Below are positions 7,257 to 16,304 of a DNA stretch of 64,000 nt, in pieces. The stretch covers positions 1 to 64,000 of the forward strand of contig URXU01000004.1 of NCBI GenBank assembly GCA_900552005.1. Direction: 5' to 3'. Every line of letters begins with the position of its first letter. The first letter of the stretch is position 1. Origin of the DNA: an uncultured Phascolarctobacterium sp. (GTDB lineage: Bacteria; Bacillota; Negativicutes; Acidaminococcales; Acidaminococcaceae). Position numbers and translations under genes: made by a program. Below the pieces are notes generated by a model. It searched no databases. It saw nothing but the letters and a program-made list of their open reading frames with translations, and was not told where the DNA came from.

Positions 7257-8692
7257 TGTTTCTTCCATTTTACGCCCTGCGGAGTATCTTCCAGAATGAT
7301 ACCCATGGCAGTCAGCTGATTACGCAAATCATCAGCTAAAGCATAATTTTTTGCAGCGCGTGCTTCCTGACGCATTTTAATAATCATTTCAATCAGCGCA
7401 GCTTCTTTGCTGTCTTCTTGAGCAGCCGGCGCAGCTGTTTCTTCCAGAACGCCGATAATGGAGCACATTTCCGCAAAAACATGACTTAAAACATCCAGCA
7501 GCTTTCCATCCGGCTTGCGGCCGCTTTCAGTTACTGATTTATGATAAATATTGATTTCCTTACCTAAGGCAAACATATGACTGATAGCCAGTGCGGTATT
7601 GAAATCATCACGCATGGCTTCCATAAAAGCATCGCGCAGTTCAACGGCTTTTGCTCTTAAAGCCACGCTGTCTTCAGTAGGACCTGCGCTTATCATGGAC
7701 TGCAGTTCATGAAGATTTTCCTTGGCTGTACGCAGGCGCGCCAGACTCTTTTGTGCTTCAGTCAGACGGGCATCACTGAAATCCAGAGGACTGCGATAAT
7801 GAGTGGAAACAATAAAGAAACGCAGGGTTTCCGGATCATAATGTTTCAGAATATCGACAACCATGAAGAAATTGCCCAGCGACTTGGACATTTTTTCCTC
7901 ATTCACTGTTATAAAGCCATTATGCAGCCAGTAATGCACAAAAGGATGCTTACCGGTGCAGCCTTCAGACTGGGCAATCTCATTTTCATGATGCGGGAAA
8001 ATCAAATCGCTGCCGCCGCCATGAAAATCAAAACTTTCACCCAAATATTTCATGCTCATGGTGGAGCATTCTATATGCCAGCCGGGACGTCCTTCACCCC
8101 AGGGACTGCTCCAGGAGGGTTCGCCAGGTTTAGCTGCTTTCCAAAGAGCAAAATCCATAGGATTTTTCTTGCGGTCATCAACATCAACACGGGCACCAGC
8201 CATCATGTCTTCCAGATTGCGGCCGGAAAGCTCACCGTAATGCTCAAATTTCTCTACACTGTAATAAACGTCGCCATCCACTACATAAGCATAACCGTTA
8301 TCAATCAGAGTCTGTACAGTTTTGATAATCTCATCAATATGTTCGGAAACACGCGGATAAACATGTACGCGGCGCACATGCAGCTTATCCATTACTGCAA
8401 AATAAGAATCAATATAACGGTTGCAGATATCATACCACTGCACGCCTTCTTCGTTGGCAGTATTGATAATCTTATCATCAATATCAGTAAAATTCTGCAC
8501 ATGAGTTACATCATAACCTTCATGCTCCAGGAAGCGGTGAATAACATCCCAAGTAACAAACGGACGGGCATTGCCTACATGGGGATGATTGTAGGGGGTA
8601 ACGCCGCAGACATAAATACTTGCCTTACCCGGAACAATGGGTACAAAATCTTCTTTACGTTTGGTCAAAGTATTATAAACCTTAATAGTCAT
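7253..8692 (-). CDS. cysS: Cysteinyl-tRNA synthetase
   Basis: Class I synthetase of 479 residues. The HIGH motif is HPHVGNARPFVTWD near residue 36, preceded by zinc ligand YVCGVTPYN. Further zinc ligands appear in WHIECSTM and HHENEIAQSEG, and the KMSKS loop is EEKMSKSLGNF. Two ATG codons lie in tandem; the second is 7 bases from AGGAG and is preferred. It lies 9 bp after gltX. The cysE gene found between gltX and cysS in Bacillus is absent. Confidence 0.97.
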   Translation of the reverse strand: MTIKVYNTLTKRKEDFVPIVPGKASIYVCGVTPYNHPHVGNARPFVTWDVIHRFLEHEGYDVTHVQNFTDIDDKIINTANEEGVQWYDICNRYIDSYFAVMDKLHVRRVHVYPRVSEHIDEIIKTVQTLIDNGYAYVVDGDVYYSVEKFEHYGELSGRNLEDMMAGARVDVDDRKKNPMDFALWKAAKPGEPSWSSPWGEGRPGWHIECSTMSMKYLGESFDFHGGGSDLIFPHHENEIAQSEGCTGKHPFVHYWLHNGFITVNEEKMSKSLGNFFMVVDILKHYDPETLRFFIVSTHYRSPLDFSDARLTEAQKSLARLRTAKENLHELQSMISAGPTEDSVALRAKAVELRDAFMEAMRDDFNTALAISHMFALGKEINIYHKSVTESGRKPDGKLLDVLSHVFAEMCSIIGVLEETAAPAAQEDSKEAALIEMIIKMRQEARAAKNYALADDLRNQLTAMGIILEDTPQGVKWKKQ

Positions 8693-8704
8693 CATAAAGC
8701 TCCT

Positions 8705-10177
8705 TTACAGGGAAATACCTGCTTTGGCAAGACTCGCTCTGATACGTTTTTCAGTACGTTCAATGCCCAGCAGCGGCACCATTTCAGCCAGTTCCGGACC
8801 ATGCTGGTTACCGGTCAAAGCCACACGAATCGGCATAAATACATCTTTGCCTTTCAGTTTAGTAGTTTTTTGAATAGTTTTGAACAAAGCCTTGACATTG
8901 GCACCATCGAGAACTTCCAGTTTCGGCAGTTCTTCCAGCAGCATGCCGATAACAGCAGGTACAGTTTCTGCTTTCAAAACGTCTGCAGCTTCATCATTTT
9001 CAAAATTAAATTCGTCATTGAAATACATTTCAACACTTGCAGGAATTTGCGCAGCAAAAGATACATGATCCTTAGCAGTAGCAACAACCTTTTTCAGCCA
9101 AGTCAGTTTGTCACCGGTTTCATCACCGGTCATATAACCTGCGGCAATCATATGCGGTTTGGCTGCTTCAAAAAATGCTTCATCATCCAGCTGACGCATG
9201 TAGTGCTGATTAATCCAGTTCAGTTTATCAATATCAAATACCGCCGGATTCTTAGCTACGCGGTCCATGGAAAATTCCTTAATCAGTTCATCAATACTGA
9301 AAATTTCCTGTTCACTGTTCGGAGCCCAGCCGAGCAAAGCCAAGAAGTTAACAATGCCTGCAGGCAGGTAACCCAGCTGACGATATTGATCAACGGAGGT
9401 TGCACCATGACGTTTGCTCATTTTGGTGTGATCCTTGCCTAAAATCAAGGAAATATGACCAAAAATTGGCTTTTTAAAGCCCAAAGCATCATAGATCAGG
9501 CATTGACGCGGAGTATTGGATAAATGTTCCTCCGCACGAATAACGTGAGTAATATGCATTAAGGCATCATCAATAACCACGGCATAATTATAGGTAGGAA
9601 TACCATCGGATTTTACAATAACAAAATCGCCGATATTATTAGAATCAAATACAACATCGCCGCGTACCATATCGCGTACCAAAATCTGCTGATCGGCAGG
9701 TACACGAAAACGTACGGTCGGTTTGCGTCCTTCTGCTTCATAAGCAGCAATCTGCTCCGGAGTCAGGTTACGGCATTTACCCATATAACGGGGCATTTTA
9801 CCTTCTTTAATCAGCGCCTGACGTTCTTCTTCCAACTCTTCATCCGTGCAGTAGCAATAATATGCTTTGCCTTCAGCCAGCAGTTTTTCAGTATATTTTT
9901 TGTAGATATCAAGTCTTTCAGTCTGACGATACGGTCCGTTTTCACCGCCAACATCAATACCTTCATCCCAGTCCATACCCAGCCATTTCAGCGCAGCCTT
10001 AATATTTTCTTCAGATTCACGGCTGGAACGTTCCAGGTCTGTATCTTCAATTCTTAAAATCAGCTTGCCGCCCATTTTACGGGCAAACAACCAGTTAAAC
10101 AGTGCGGAGCGTGCACCTCCGATATGAAACGGGCCGGTAGGGCTCGGGGCAAATCTTACTCTAACTTCATCACACAT
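8705..10177 (-). CDS. gltX: Glutamyl-tRNA synthetase
   Basis: Class I synthetase of 490 residues. The N terminus VRFAPSPTGPFHIGGARSALFNWLFAR holds the HIGH-type motif, CYCTDEELEEER is a zinc-like cysteine patch, and DHTKMSKRHGATSV is the KMSKS loop. In a genome lacking glutaminyl-tRNA synthetase this enzyme would also charge tRNA-Gln for amidation; that cannot be judged here. TTGGAGGG precedes the ATG. An extended -10 element upstream suggests its own start site. Confidence 0.97.
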   Translation of the reverse strand: MCDEVRVRFAPSPTGPFHIGGARSALFNWLFARKMGGKLILRIEDTDLERSSRESEENIKAALKWLGMDWDEGIDVGGENGPYRQTERLDIYKKYTEKLLAEGKAYYCYCTDEELEEERQALIKEGKMPRYMGKCRNLTPEQIAAYEAEGRKPTVRFRVPADQQILVRDMVRGDVVFDSNNIGDFVIVKSDGIPTYNYAVVIDDALMHITHVIRAEEHLSNTPRQCLIYDALGFKKPIFGHISLILGKDHTKMSKRHGATSVDQYRQLGYLPAGIVNFLALLGWAPNSEQEIFSIDELIKEFSMDRVAKNPAVFDIDKLNWINQHYMRQLDDEAFFEAAKPHMIAAGYMTGDETGDKLTWLKKVVATAKDHVSFAAQIPASVEMYFNDEFNFENDEAADVLKAETVPAVIGMLLEELPKLEVLDGANVKALFKTIQKTTKLKGKDVFMPIRVALTGNQHGPELAEMVPLLGIERTEKRIRASLAKAGISL

Positions 10178-10211
10178 TGCAGTAATCCCTCCAAGAATTT
10201 TATACTTCCTT

Positions 10212-10220
10212 ATTATAGCA
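10212..10220 (-). promoter_or_regulatory. Extended -10 promoter element before gltX
   Basis: Minus strand TGCTATAAT between ispF and gltX, about 35 bp before the gltX start. No good -35 box is visible, as expected for an extended -10 promoter. Confidence 0.55.
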
Positions 10221-10238
10221 TAATTGCAATAATTTTGC

Positions 10239-10736
10239 TTATTTTATCAAACTGACAACAGCCTCGGCAGCAATGCCTTCGCCGCGCCCGGTAAAGCCAA
10301 GCTTTTCCGTTGTCGTAGCTTTAACATTGACATTTTCTTCGGCAATTTGTAAAACAGCAGCAACCTTGCTGCGCATAGCCGGAATATAATCTGCCAATTT
10401 AGGTTTTTGCGCAATAATGGTAATATCGGCATTATTGACCTGCCAACCTTTTTCCCGCAGTAATGCAAGGACATGCTCAGTCAGTTTTACGCTGTCAGCC
10501 CCTTTAAAACGAGGATCGGTATCGGGAAAATGTTTGCCGATATCGCCTAACGCCGCAGCTCCCAGCAGCGCATCCATCAATGCATGCAGCGCTACGTCCG
10601 CATCACTATGTCCCAGAAGGCCCTTTTCATATGGAACTTCCACACCGCAAAGAATCAGGCGGCGGTCTTCGGTCAGTTTATGCACATCAAAACCGCTGCC
10701 AATTCTAAACTGCGGCCAGGTCTGATTTTTTTCCAT
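10239..10736 (-). CDS. ispF: 2-C-methyl-D-erythritol 2,4-cyclodiphosphate synthase
   Basis: Fifth step of the MEP isoprenoid pathway. The 165-residue protein contains RIGSGFDVHKL with metal ligands Asp and His, GHSDADVALHALMDALLGA, DIGKHFPDTDP and the C-terminal TTEKLGFTGRGEGIAAEAV. The ATG chosen is one base after the ispD stop and 7 bases after GGAG. An upstream in-frame extension inside ispD is rejected. Confidence 0.97.
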   Translation of the reverse strand: MEKNQTWPQFRIGSGFDVHKLTEDRRLILCGVEVPYEKGLLGHSDADVALHALMDALLGAAALGDIGKHFPDTDPRFKGADSVKLTEHVLALLREKGWQVNNADITIIAQKPKLADYIPAMRSKVAAVLQIAEENVNVKATTTEKLGFTGRGEGIAAEAVVSLIK

Positions 10737-10737
10737 T

Positions 10738-11448
10738 TTATTTCTCCTGTTTCTGCAAAAAATTCTCCGCAAACAACATATCTTCCGGAGTTGTTATTTT
10801 AATATTCTCATAACGACCCAAGGCAACAAAAACCTTTTCTCCCAACAATTCCACTACCGAAGCGTCATCTGTAACTGCCGCAGGATGTTCTGCCAGATAA
10901 TCATAAGCCCTTTTCAGCAAATTTATTTCAAAAATCTGCGGTGTCTGCACTGCCTGTAAACTGCTGCGTACAGGCGTTGACACAACTTCTCCCGCATCAT
11001 TGATGATCTTAATGGTATCCTTGACCGGTACAGCTGCTATGGCAGCCCCATATTTTTGCGCCGCCTGCAAAGTACGTTCAAAAACTTTCTTCCCGGCAAA
11101 AGGTCTGGCTCCATCATGTACGGCAATATATCCCTCAGTCTCACTAACGGTTTTCAACGCGTTGCATACGGAATCCTGACGTTCTTTACCCCCGGCGACT
11201 ACACTGAACGGCAGCAAGGGAAAATATTCACTGCTGTATCGCTTTAACATGCTCTCGCCCTCATTTATTTCATCAGGAGCCAGAACAACTATTGCCCTGG
11301 TAATCATTTCTGTTGCGGCAAGCATGCTAAGACAATGCACCAAAAGCGGCACACCTGCCACCGGTGCAAAAGCCTTATTCATGCCCAGTCCCATGCGTTT
11401 GCCGGCTCCCGCAGCCGGCACAATGGCTATCAGCCTGTCCAAACTCAT
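10738..11448 (-). CDS. ispD: 2-C-methyl-D-erythritol 4-phosphate cytidylyltransferase
   Basis: Third step of the MEP pathway. The CTP-binding N terminus is IVPAAGAGKRMGLGMNKAF, AVHDGARPF lies in the middle, and PVKDTIK and AVQTPQIF follow at normal positions. Length 236 is typical. The ATG overlaps the stop of the PIN/TRAM gene (ATGA), preceded by GGAGG inside that gene. ispD and ispF are translationally coupled. Confidence 0.97.
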   Translation of the reverse strand: MSLDRLIAIVPAAGAGKRMGLGMNKAFAPVAGVPLLVHCLSMLAATEMITRAIVVLAPDEINEGESMLKRYSSEYFPLLPFSVVAGGKERQDSVCNALKTVSETEGYIAVHDGARPFAGKKVFERTLQAAQKYGAAIAAVPVKDTIKIINDAGEVVSTPVRSSLQAVQTPQIFEINLLKRAYDYLAEHPAAVTDDASVVELLGEKVFVALGRYENIKITTPEDMLFAENFLQKQEK

Positions 11449-12602
11449 CCCTCCGCATAAACTTTAGCTTTGGCAAAAATCATTCTTCCAGCAGATGTTT
11501 GCAGCACAGAAGTTACCACCACGTCAGCATTAGTGCCCACGTAACGTCTTCCGTTTTCCACTACAATCATTGTACCGTCATCCAGATAGGCAATAGCCTG
11601 TCCCTGTTCTTTGCCTTCCTTAACCAGATAGACATTCATTTCTTCACCTGCAATAACCACGGGTTTTATGGCATTGGCCAGCTCATTGATATTTAATACC
11701 TTGACACCTTGTATCTCCGCAACTTTATTTAAATTAAAATCGTTAGTAATAATAGCCGCGTCTGCCTGTTTTGCCAAACGTACCAGTTTGGCATCTACTT
11801 CTGACAAATCATCAAAATCATTATCAACAATCAAAATACGGTCACCGTAGCATTGCTGCAAATCCTGAACCCAATCCAGACCGCGCCGCCCTTTGGCACG
11901 TTTCAGATTATCTGAAGAATCAGACAGCTTCTGCAGCTCTTCTAAAACAAAATTAGGTACTACCAGTTTCCCATCGATAAAGCCAGCAGCCATAATATCC
12001 ATAACCCGTCCGTCAATAATCACACTGGTATCAAGCAATTTGTTGCTGCTGTACAGACGATCACCAAGAGGCCCGTCTTTCACGTTACGGCCAACAGTAT
12101 CCTGTTCAACAGATTTTATTGCTCCGCGCAGATTGGGAACACGCACAAAAAATCCAACAATATCATTATGTTTGCGCAAAGCGACCTTTGCCCCTACTAC
12201 TGATAAAATTAAGCTCAAGATAATCGGTACATAAGGCCCTATAATAGGCAAATGCGAAAAAGGCCCGCCGATTAGATTAGCCAAAATCAAACCGATGCCG
12301 ATACCGAACACCATTACCAAAATATCACTGGTAGGTATTCTGGATAAAACTACTGCCAGGCGTTCGGAATAAGCTAAAATAAAATTAATAATAAACGGTG
12401 CCAATACCAGGCCCAACCAGCCAAAAACGAAAATTCCTACACCTGCAGAGATAATATTGGCGACTGCAATACCATTTACTCCATTACCATGCAAATCATA
12501 GCCTAATAATTCCGAAATATAAGGCAATAAACTATCTGTAAGAATGAGTCCGGTTACAATAAAAGTAATAATTATCATTAGGCTAAAAATTCTTCTTAAC
12601 AC
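11445..12602 (-). CDS. yacL: Membrane-anchored PIN/TRAM-domain protein (YacL-like)
   Basis: 385 residues: four membrane segments in the first 145 residues, then a PIN-like nuclease domain beginning LLDTSVIIDGRVMDIM near residue 190 with further acidic positions in RGLDWVQDL and AAIITNDFNLNKVA, then a C-terminal TRAM domain with GQAIAYLDDGTMIVVENGRR. This domain order is that of YacL next to ispD in many Firmicutes; its RNA target is not known to me. The start is GTG, 9 bases after AGGAGG. It begins the ispD-ispF transcript. Confidence 0.93.
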   Translation of the reverse strand: MLRRIFSLMIIITFIVTGLILTDSLLPYISELLGYDLHGNGVNGIAVANIISAGVGIFVFGWLGLVLAPFIINFILAYSERLAVVLSRIPTSDILVMVFGIGIGLILANLIGGPFSHLPIIGPYVPIILSLILSVVGAKVALRKHNDIVGFFVRVPNLRGAIKSVEQDTVGRNVKDGPLGDRLYSSNKLLDTSVIIDGRVMDIMAAGFIDGKLVVPNFVLEELQKLSDSSDNLKRAKGRRGLDWVQDLQQCYGDRILIVDNDFDDLSEVDAKLVRLAKQADAAIITNDFNLNKVAEIQGVKVLNINELANAIKPVVIAGEEMNVYLVKEGKEQGQAIAYLDDGTMIVVENGRRYVGTNADVVVTSVLQTSAGRMIFAKAKVYAEG

Positions 12603-12761
12603 TTTTCTTCCTCCTTTCTTTTGAAAATACGGTAAAATATTACATTTTACTTATTGTATATCATACCCCGAAGACTGACAAAAAACAAGTAACAGCTATT
12701 AATAACTATGACATTTATATAGCCAGCCTGTAACTAAAATGTAAATTATTTTTTAGAGTAA

Positions 12762-12795
12762 AAAATACTGCATCCGCACAAAACAGATGCAGTAT
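12762..12795 (-). terminator. Terminator after the secreted duplicated-domain protein
   Basis: Stem ATACTGCATC/GATGCAGTAT, 11-base loop, followed on the minus strand by a T-run. Confidence 0.85.
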
Positions 12796-12806
12796 CAAAA
12801 AAATTC

Positions 12807-13427
12807 TTATTTAGCTTCGTCAATGCTTTGACGAATATTTTCCAGCTGCGTCGGGGTTACACCCAAACTGTCGGCAACTTCACGCCAGGTAGTTTCCGGC
12901 GGATTGTGCATTGCCAGAACTTTTTCTGCCGTTGTGCCGCCTGCTTTAGCTAAAAGCAATGCATGCAAAGCCTCACCGGCGCCATAATTTTGCTGCAGCA
13001 GAGTTAAAAGCTCATTTTCAGAAACATCCAGCTTACGCGCAAAATAATGGGCATCGTTTTTATCACGCGCAGCCTTCATATCATTAGGTGTGACACCAAG
13101 CAAATATTCTACCCGCGGCCAGCTGTTGGTTTGTTTTAATTCCAGAATATCACCAATATTTTTATCACTTGCCAAGGTCAGTACGGCTGCATGTCTGAGT
13201 TCCTTAAAACCCCAGCCCATATCGAAATACTTTTGCAAAACACTGGTCTTAATATCAAAACGATCACTGATATTTTGCAATTCATTGCTTTCACGTACAC
13301 GCGGCGGAATAAGATTGCCAGCAGCTTTTACCGGTGCCGGTTTTGCTTCCGCATAATGTTGGTCCGCAAATACGGGGAAAACAACGGCAGCAGCCAATAA
13401 ACCAATTGCCAAAGATTTCTTAAACAT
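12807..13427 (-). CDS. Secreted protein of unknown function with internal duplication
   Basis: 206 residues with a clear signal peptide (basic MFKK, hydrophobic stretch, likely cleavage near residue 21-27). I do not recognise a family. The mature part consists of two similar units, about 53-121 and 129-199. Each starts with a short helix-turn (DRFDIKTSVLQ versus RKLDVSENELL), continues through a helical middle, and ends with W-x-x-V-x-x-x-LGVTP followed by R. This suggests a helical repeat, perhaps a pair of helix-turn-helix-like modules outside the cytoplasm. The ATG after GAAGAAGG is preferred over one six codons upstream. Confidence 0.8.
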   Translation of the reverse strand: MFKKSLAIGLLAAAVVFPVFADQHYAEAKPAPVKAAGNLIPPRVRESNELQNISDRFDIKTSVLQKYFDMGWGFKELRHAAVLTLASDKNIGDILELKQTNSWPRVEYLLGVTPNDMKAARDKNDAHYFARKLDVSENELLTLLQQNYGAGEALHALLLAKAGGTTAEKVLAMHNPPETTWREVADSLGVTPTQLENIRQSIDEAK

Positions 13428-13516
13428 ACTAAAACCTTCTTCCATTATAAACTAAGCTAAGCTTACTATATAAATTATAACATCTGCAAAATACCCTTGC
13501 AAATATCGATTAATTT

Positions 13517-13999
13517 TTAACAACACTTATTAAGCCAGGAATTTGCCTGGTCCGCATTGATATTCTTTACCAGCATAATTTCACTTTGCAGAATCTGTCT
13601 GGTATTATGCAGCAGGCGGCGCTCACCCACGGAAATTCTTTTATCATTTTCCAGCGAAAATAAAATTTTAAAAACACGGGCAACTTCTTTGATGCTGCCG
13701 CTTTTCAGTTTATCCATATAAATATGAAAACGCCTGTTCCACGAAATACTCTTAATGGACTTTAAATCAGGAGTTTCGTGCAAAATCTCAGCTACCTGTT
13801 CCAGTTCCTTATTTGTAACAATCTGCCTTAAGCCTATTTTTTCCACACTGCTGACAGGCACCGTAACAAGCATGTTTTCAAACAGCGTCTGTAAAATAAG
13901 ATATTCTTTTATTTCACCATTTAATTCGCGCCGTTCAATCCCCTTGATAATAGCGCCACCATGCAGCGGATATACTACACGATCACCTGCAGCAAACAT
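13517..13999 (-). CDS. CarD-family transcription regulator
   Basis: 160-residue CarD/CdnL-type protein: the N-terminal Tudor-like RNA-polymerase interaction domain starts FAAGDRVVYPLHGGAIIKGIE, and a helical C-terminal domain has WNRRFHIYMDKLKSGSIKEVARV. Such proteins stabilise open complexes at rRNA and other promoters or act in stress response. The gene belongs next to ispD/ispF in many Firmicutes; here the secreted-protein gene intervenes. The chosen ATG is 7 bases from GGAGG. Two tandem consensus promoters drive it. Confidence 0.92.
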   Translation of the reverse strand: MFAAGDRVVYPLHGGAIIKGIERRELNGEIKEYLILQTLFENMLVTVPVSSVEKIGLRQIVTNKELEQVAEILHETPDLKSIKSISWNRRFHIYMDKLKSGSIKEVARVFKILFSLENDKRISVGERRLLHNTRQILQSEIMLVKNINADQANSWLNKCC

Positions 14000-14034
14000 T
14001 TTCACCCCTCCTAAAAGTTTTTATGTTACTTAAT

Positions 14035-14063
14035 ATGATAGCATTTTCTTTTCTAATTGTCAA
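14035..14063 (-). promoter_or_regulatory. Proximal promoter of carD-family gene
   Basis: Minus strand TTGACA, 17-base spacer, TATCAT, about 36 bp before the start codon. Confidence 0.8.
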
Positions 14064-14071
14064 AATTTATT

Positions 14072-14100
14072 ATTTTATCATTTACAATTCTTTATGTCAA
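14072..14100 (-). promoter_or_regulatory. Distal promoter of carD-family gene
   Basis: Minus strand TTGACA, 17-base spacer, TAAAAT, 37 bp upstream of the proximal promoter. Both promoters have near-consensus boxes and identical geometry. Confidence 0.75.
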
Positions 14101-14209
14101 TATATGATTTTCTAAAAATATTAATTTATAAATATCATAAGCAGCTCTTGCTGTAAATATTATTTTACATATAATTAACAGTTATCAGCCTGATAAACCA
14201 TTTAAGACC

Positions 14210-14238
14210 TTGTCAAACCATGTTTTTTATACCATAAT
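14210..14238 (+). promoter_or_regulatory. Promoter of the HAD phosphatase gene
   Basis: Plus strand TTGTCA, 17-base spacer, CATAAT, about 30 bp before the start codon. Confidence 0.65.
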
Positions 14239-14267
14239 TAAAGCAGAACACAAAAAGGAGAAAAATT

Positions 14268-15071
14268 ATGCAAGAAATTATAAAACAAGAAATTTTAGAC
14301 GAACTTCGTAATAAAAAAGGTTTTATCTGCGATATGGATGGTGTTATCTATCACGGCAACCGTCTGCTGCCAGGCGTCAAGGAATTTGTTGACTGGCTGT
14401 ATCAGGAAAATAAACGCTTTCTTTTTCTTACTAACTCCAGCGAGCGCAGCCCCAAAGAGCTCCAGCAAAAACTATCCCGCATGGGCCTTGAGGTAGACGA
14501 AAGCCATTTCTATACCAGTGCGCTGGCAACAGCAAAATTTCTGAAATATCAGGCTCCCGGATGCAGCGCTTATGTAATTGGCGCACCCGGTCTGGTAAAT
14601 GCTCTGTATGATGCTGGCATTACCATGGATGACGTTAATCCTGATTATGTCGTAGTCGGCGAAACTAATACTTATAATTACAATATGATTATTAAAGCCG
14701 TAGGCCTGATTAATAATGGTGCCCGTCTGATTGCTACCAACTCAGACCTTACCGGCCCCTCCGATATCGGTATCATTCCCGCCTGCCGTGCGCTGGTGGC
14801 TCCTATTGAGCTTGCTACCGGAAAGCAGGCATACTATGTGGGAAAACCTAACCCGCTGATGATGCGTACCGGACTCAGCCTGCTGGACGTACACTCCGGC
14901 GAAGGCGCTATGATCGGCGACCGTATGGATACAGATATTGTGGCAGGCATGGAAAGCGGTTTAATGACGGCTCTGGTTTTAAGCGGCGTCAGCAACGAAG
15001 AAAATATTAAAGGCTTTTCCTATCGTCCGAATATTATTCTCAGCGGCGTAGGTGATATTCCGCTTTTGTAA
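14268..15071 (+). CDS. HAD-IIA family hydrolase (NagD-like phosphatase)
   Basis: 267 residues. HAD motif I is CDMDGVIYHGN with nucleophile Asp, motif II LFLTNSS, motif III lysine in YYVGKPNP, and motif IV MIGDRMDTDIVAGMESG. The class IIA cap lies between motifs II and III. Relatives dephosphorylate nucleotides, 2-phosphoglycolate or 4-nitrophenyl phosphate, so the substrate is open. AAAGGAG precedes the ATG. It is one of the few plus-strand genes in the first half and ends in a strong terminator shared with the convergent gene. Confidence 0.92.
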   Translation: MQEIIKQEILDELRNKKGFICDMDGVIYHGNRLLPGVKEFVDWLYQENKRFLFLTNSSERSPKELQQKLSRMGLEVDESHFYTSALATAKFLKYQAPGCSAYVIGAPGLVNALYDAGITMDDVNPDYVVVGETNTYNYNMIIKAVGLINNGARLIATNSDLTGPSDIGIIPACRALVAPIELATGKQAYYVGKPNPLMMRTGLSLLDVHSGEGAMIGDRMDTDIVAGMESGLMTALVLSGVSNEENIKGFSYRPNIILSGVGDIPLL

Positions 15072-15079
15072 CTAAAAAA

Positions 15080-15106
15080 TAAAACCGGTCAAATGACCGG
15101 TTTTTA
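15080..15106. terminator. Bidirectional terminator between convergent genes
   Basis: Perfect stem AAAACCGGTCA/TGACCGGTTTT with a 2-base loop; A-run on one side and T-run on the other serve both strands. Confidence 0.88.
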
Positions 15107-15115
15107 TTTTTATGC

Positions 15116-15643
15116 TTATTTTACCAAGGCACGCATCTCATCAGCTGTCAGAGTAAAAATTTCTTTAGTTGTATACAGCGCTCCGCGTCCGCGGCAATCA
15201 GCGAACAGAGCTACATCTACATCAGGAATCTGCGCCATAGCCTCAGTGATATTCTTGCCATTGCGCGCATACGCCTCAAAACGCAAAATTAAAGTATTGC
15301 CTGTTCCTGCAGGTACCAGCAATGCTTCAAAATAATCATCGTCACGCAAAACGTTTTTCAGATTAACCTTACCGCGCAGCAATACATCTCCGTATTGCTC
15401 CTGAGGCAGATAGATACGCATATAAGTATCTAAAATAGTGCCTTCCTGCTTGCCGATATTATCATAAGGCACCTCCACGGTAAAGTCGAGACGTTTGTCA
15501 TCAGCCCGCTGTTTAACGGCCTTGGTACGGTCTGCGGTTTTAAAACGCATCACAGCATCACCCTGCTGCGCAATATAAACACCTACCACAATTATTCCCA
15601 GTACTGCAACAGCCAGAATTATTTTAATCAATAAAAAGATCAT
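15116..15643 (-). CDS. Single-pass membrane protein of unknown function
   Basis: 175 residues: one N-terminal membrane anchor (about residues 4-26), then a soluble domain that is probably extracytoplasmic. I do not recognise a family. The soluble part reads as mostly beta with conserved-looking VEVPYDNIG, EGTILDTYMRIYLPQEQYG and LILRFEAYARNGKN. It lies 12 bp after the CofE-like gene and seems to be the last gene of a thioesterase, CofE-like, membrane protein operon. Confidence 0.75.
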   Translation of the reverse strand: MIFLLIKIILAVAVLGIIVVGVYIAQQGDAVMRFKTADRTKAVKQRADDKRLDFTVEVPYDNIGKQEGTILDTYMRIYLPQEQYGDVLLRGKVNLKNVLRDDDYFEALLVPAGTGNTLILRFEAYARNGKNITEAMAQIPDVDVALFADCRGRGALYTTKEIFTLTADEMRALVK

Positions 15644-15655
15644 ATTTTTGCCTCC

Positions 15656-16300
15656 TCACGCCTTATAATAATCTTTAATGATACAAATAGGCGTCTTTTC
15701 ACTGCCGTTGCCGAAAGGATTATCAATCAGAATTTCTGCGACCTTATCTGCATCCACTCCTTTGGAAACCCCTAAAACAGCCGATCTTTTTAAATCGTTG
15801 ACATCAGCAACAGCAGCGCCATAGCAACCGCAGGCCCGGGTAATTTCTTCAGCCACCCGATCGGGATCAGCCGGCCCATAAACAATGTGCTTATCATAGG
15901 GAGGCATGGTGCCGGTAATATCATCTATCAGTCGCGCCTGCTTGCCGGCCATGCGATAAAACGTACCGCTGATACCTACGCACTTTGCTGCAAAGCCACA
16001 AATAACAGCCCATAGTACTCGTGCCCCGCCTTCAGCATCAATCAGCGCCTGCATGCTGTACCAGCTGCTGATGCTTCCTTTGGACGGAAACAAATGACAT
16101 AAAACCTTGGCCAGCAGTCCTGGGTGAAAATCTTCGCAGCGCAGAGCACGGCCTTGAGTAATTGCCACTACACTTTCAGCAGTACATACTACATCATTGG
16201 GGCCAATTTTATCTTTACCAAATTCTAAAATAGCATCACAAATATTATCATGGTGAGTAAGTATTCTGGTCGGTACCGGAACAATAACATACTTATCCAT
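15656..16300 (-). CDS. CofE-like protein (F420-0:gamma-glutamyl ligase fold)
   Basis: 214 residues resembling the core of CofE/FbiB: an N-terminal VPVPTRILTHHDN, then NDVVCTAESVVAITQGR, and a glycine-rich middle. True CofE adds glutamates to coenzyme F420, which Firmicutes of this type are not known to make, so the reaction is unknown. The ATG follows GGGAG by 7 bases; an upstream in-frame start inside the thioesterase gene is rejected. It lies 4 bp after the thioesterase gene. Confidence 0.75.
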   Translation of the reverse strand: MDKYVIVPVPTRILTHHDNICDAILEFGKDKIGPNDVVCTAESVVAITQGRALRCEDFHPGLLAKVLCHLFPSKGSISSWYSMQALIDAEGGARVLWAVICGFAAKCVGISGTFYRMAGKQARLIDDITGTMPPYDKHIVYGPADPDRVAEEITRACGCYGAAVADVNDLKRSAVLGVSKGVDADKVAEILIDNPFGNGSEKTPICIIKDYYKA

Positions 16301-16304
16301 AAAG

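Noticed and set aside
7709..9442. 577-codon open frame on the plus strand
   Set aside because: It is antisense to cysS and gltX, which have full family motifs. It lacks a ribosome site and recognisable domains; long antisense frames are common opposite such genes.
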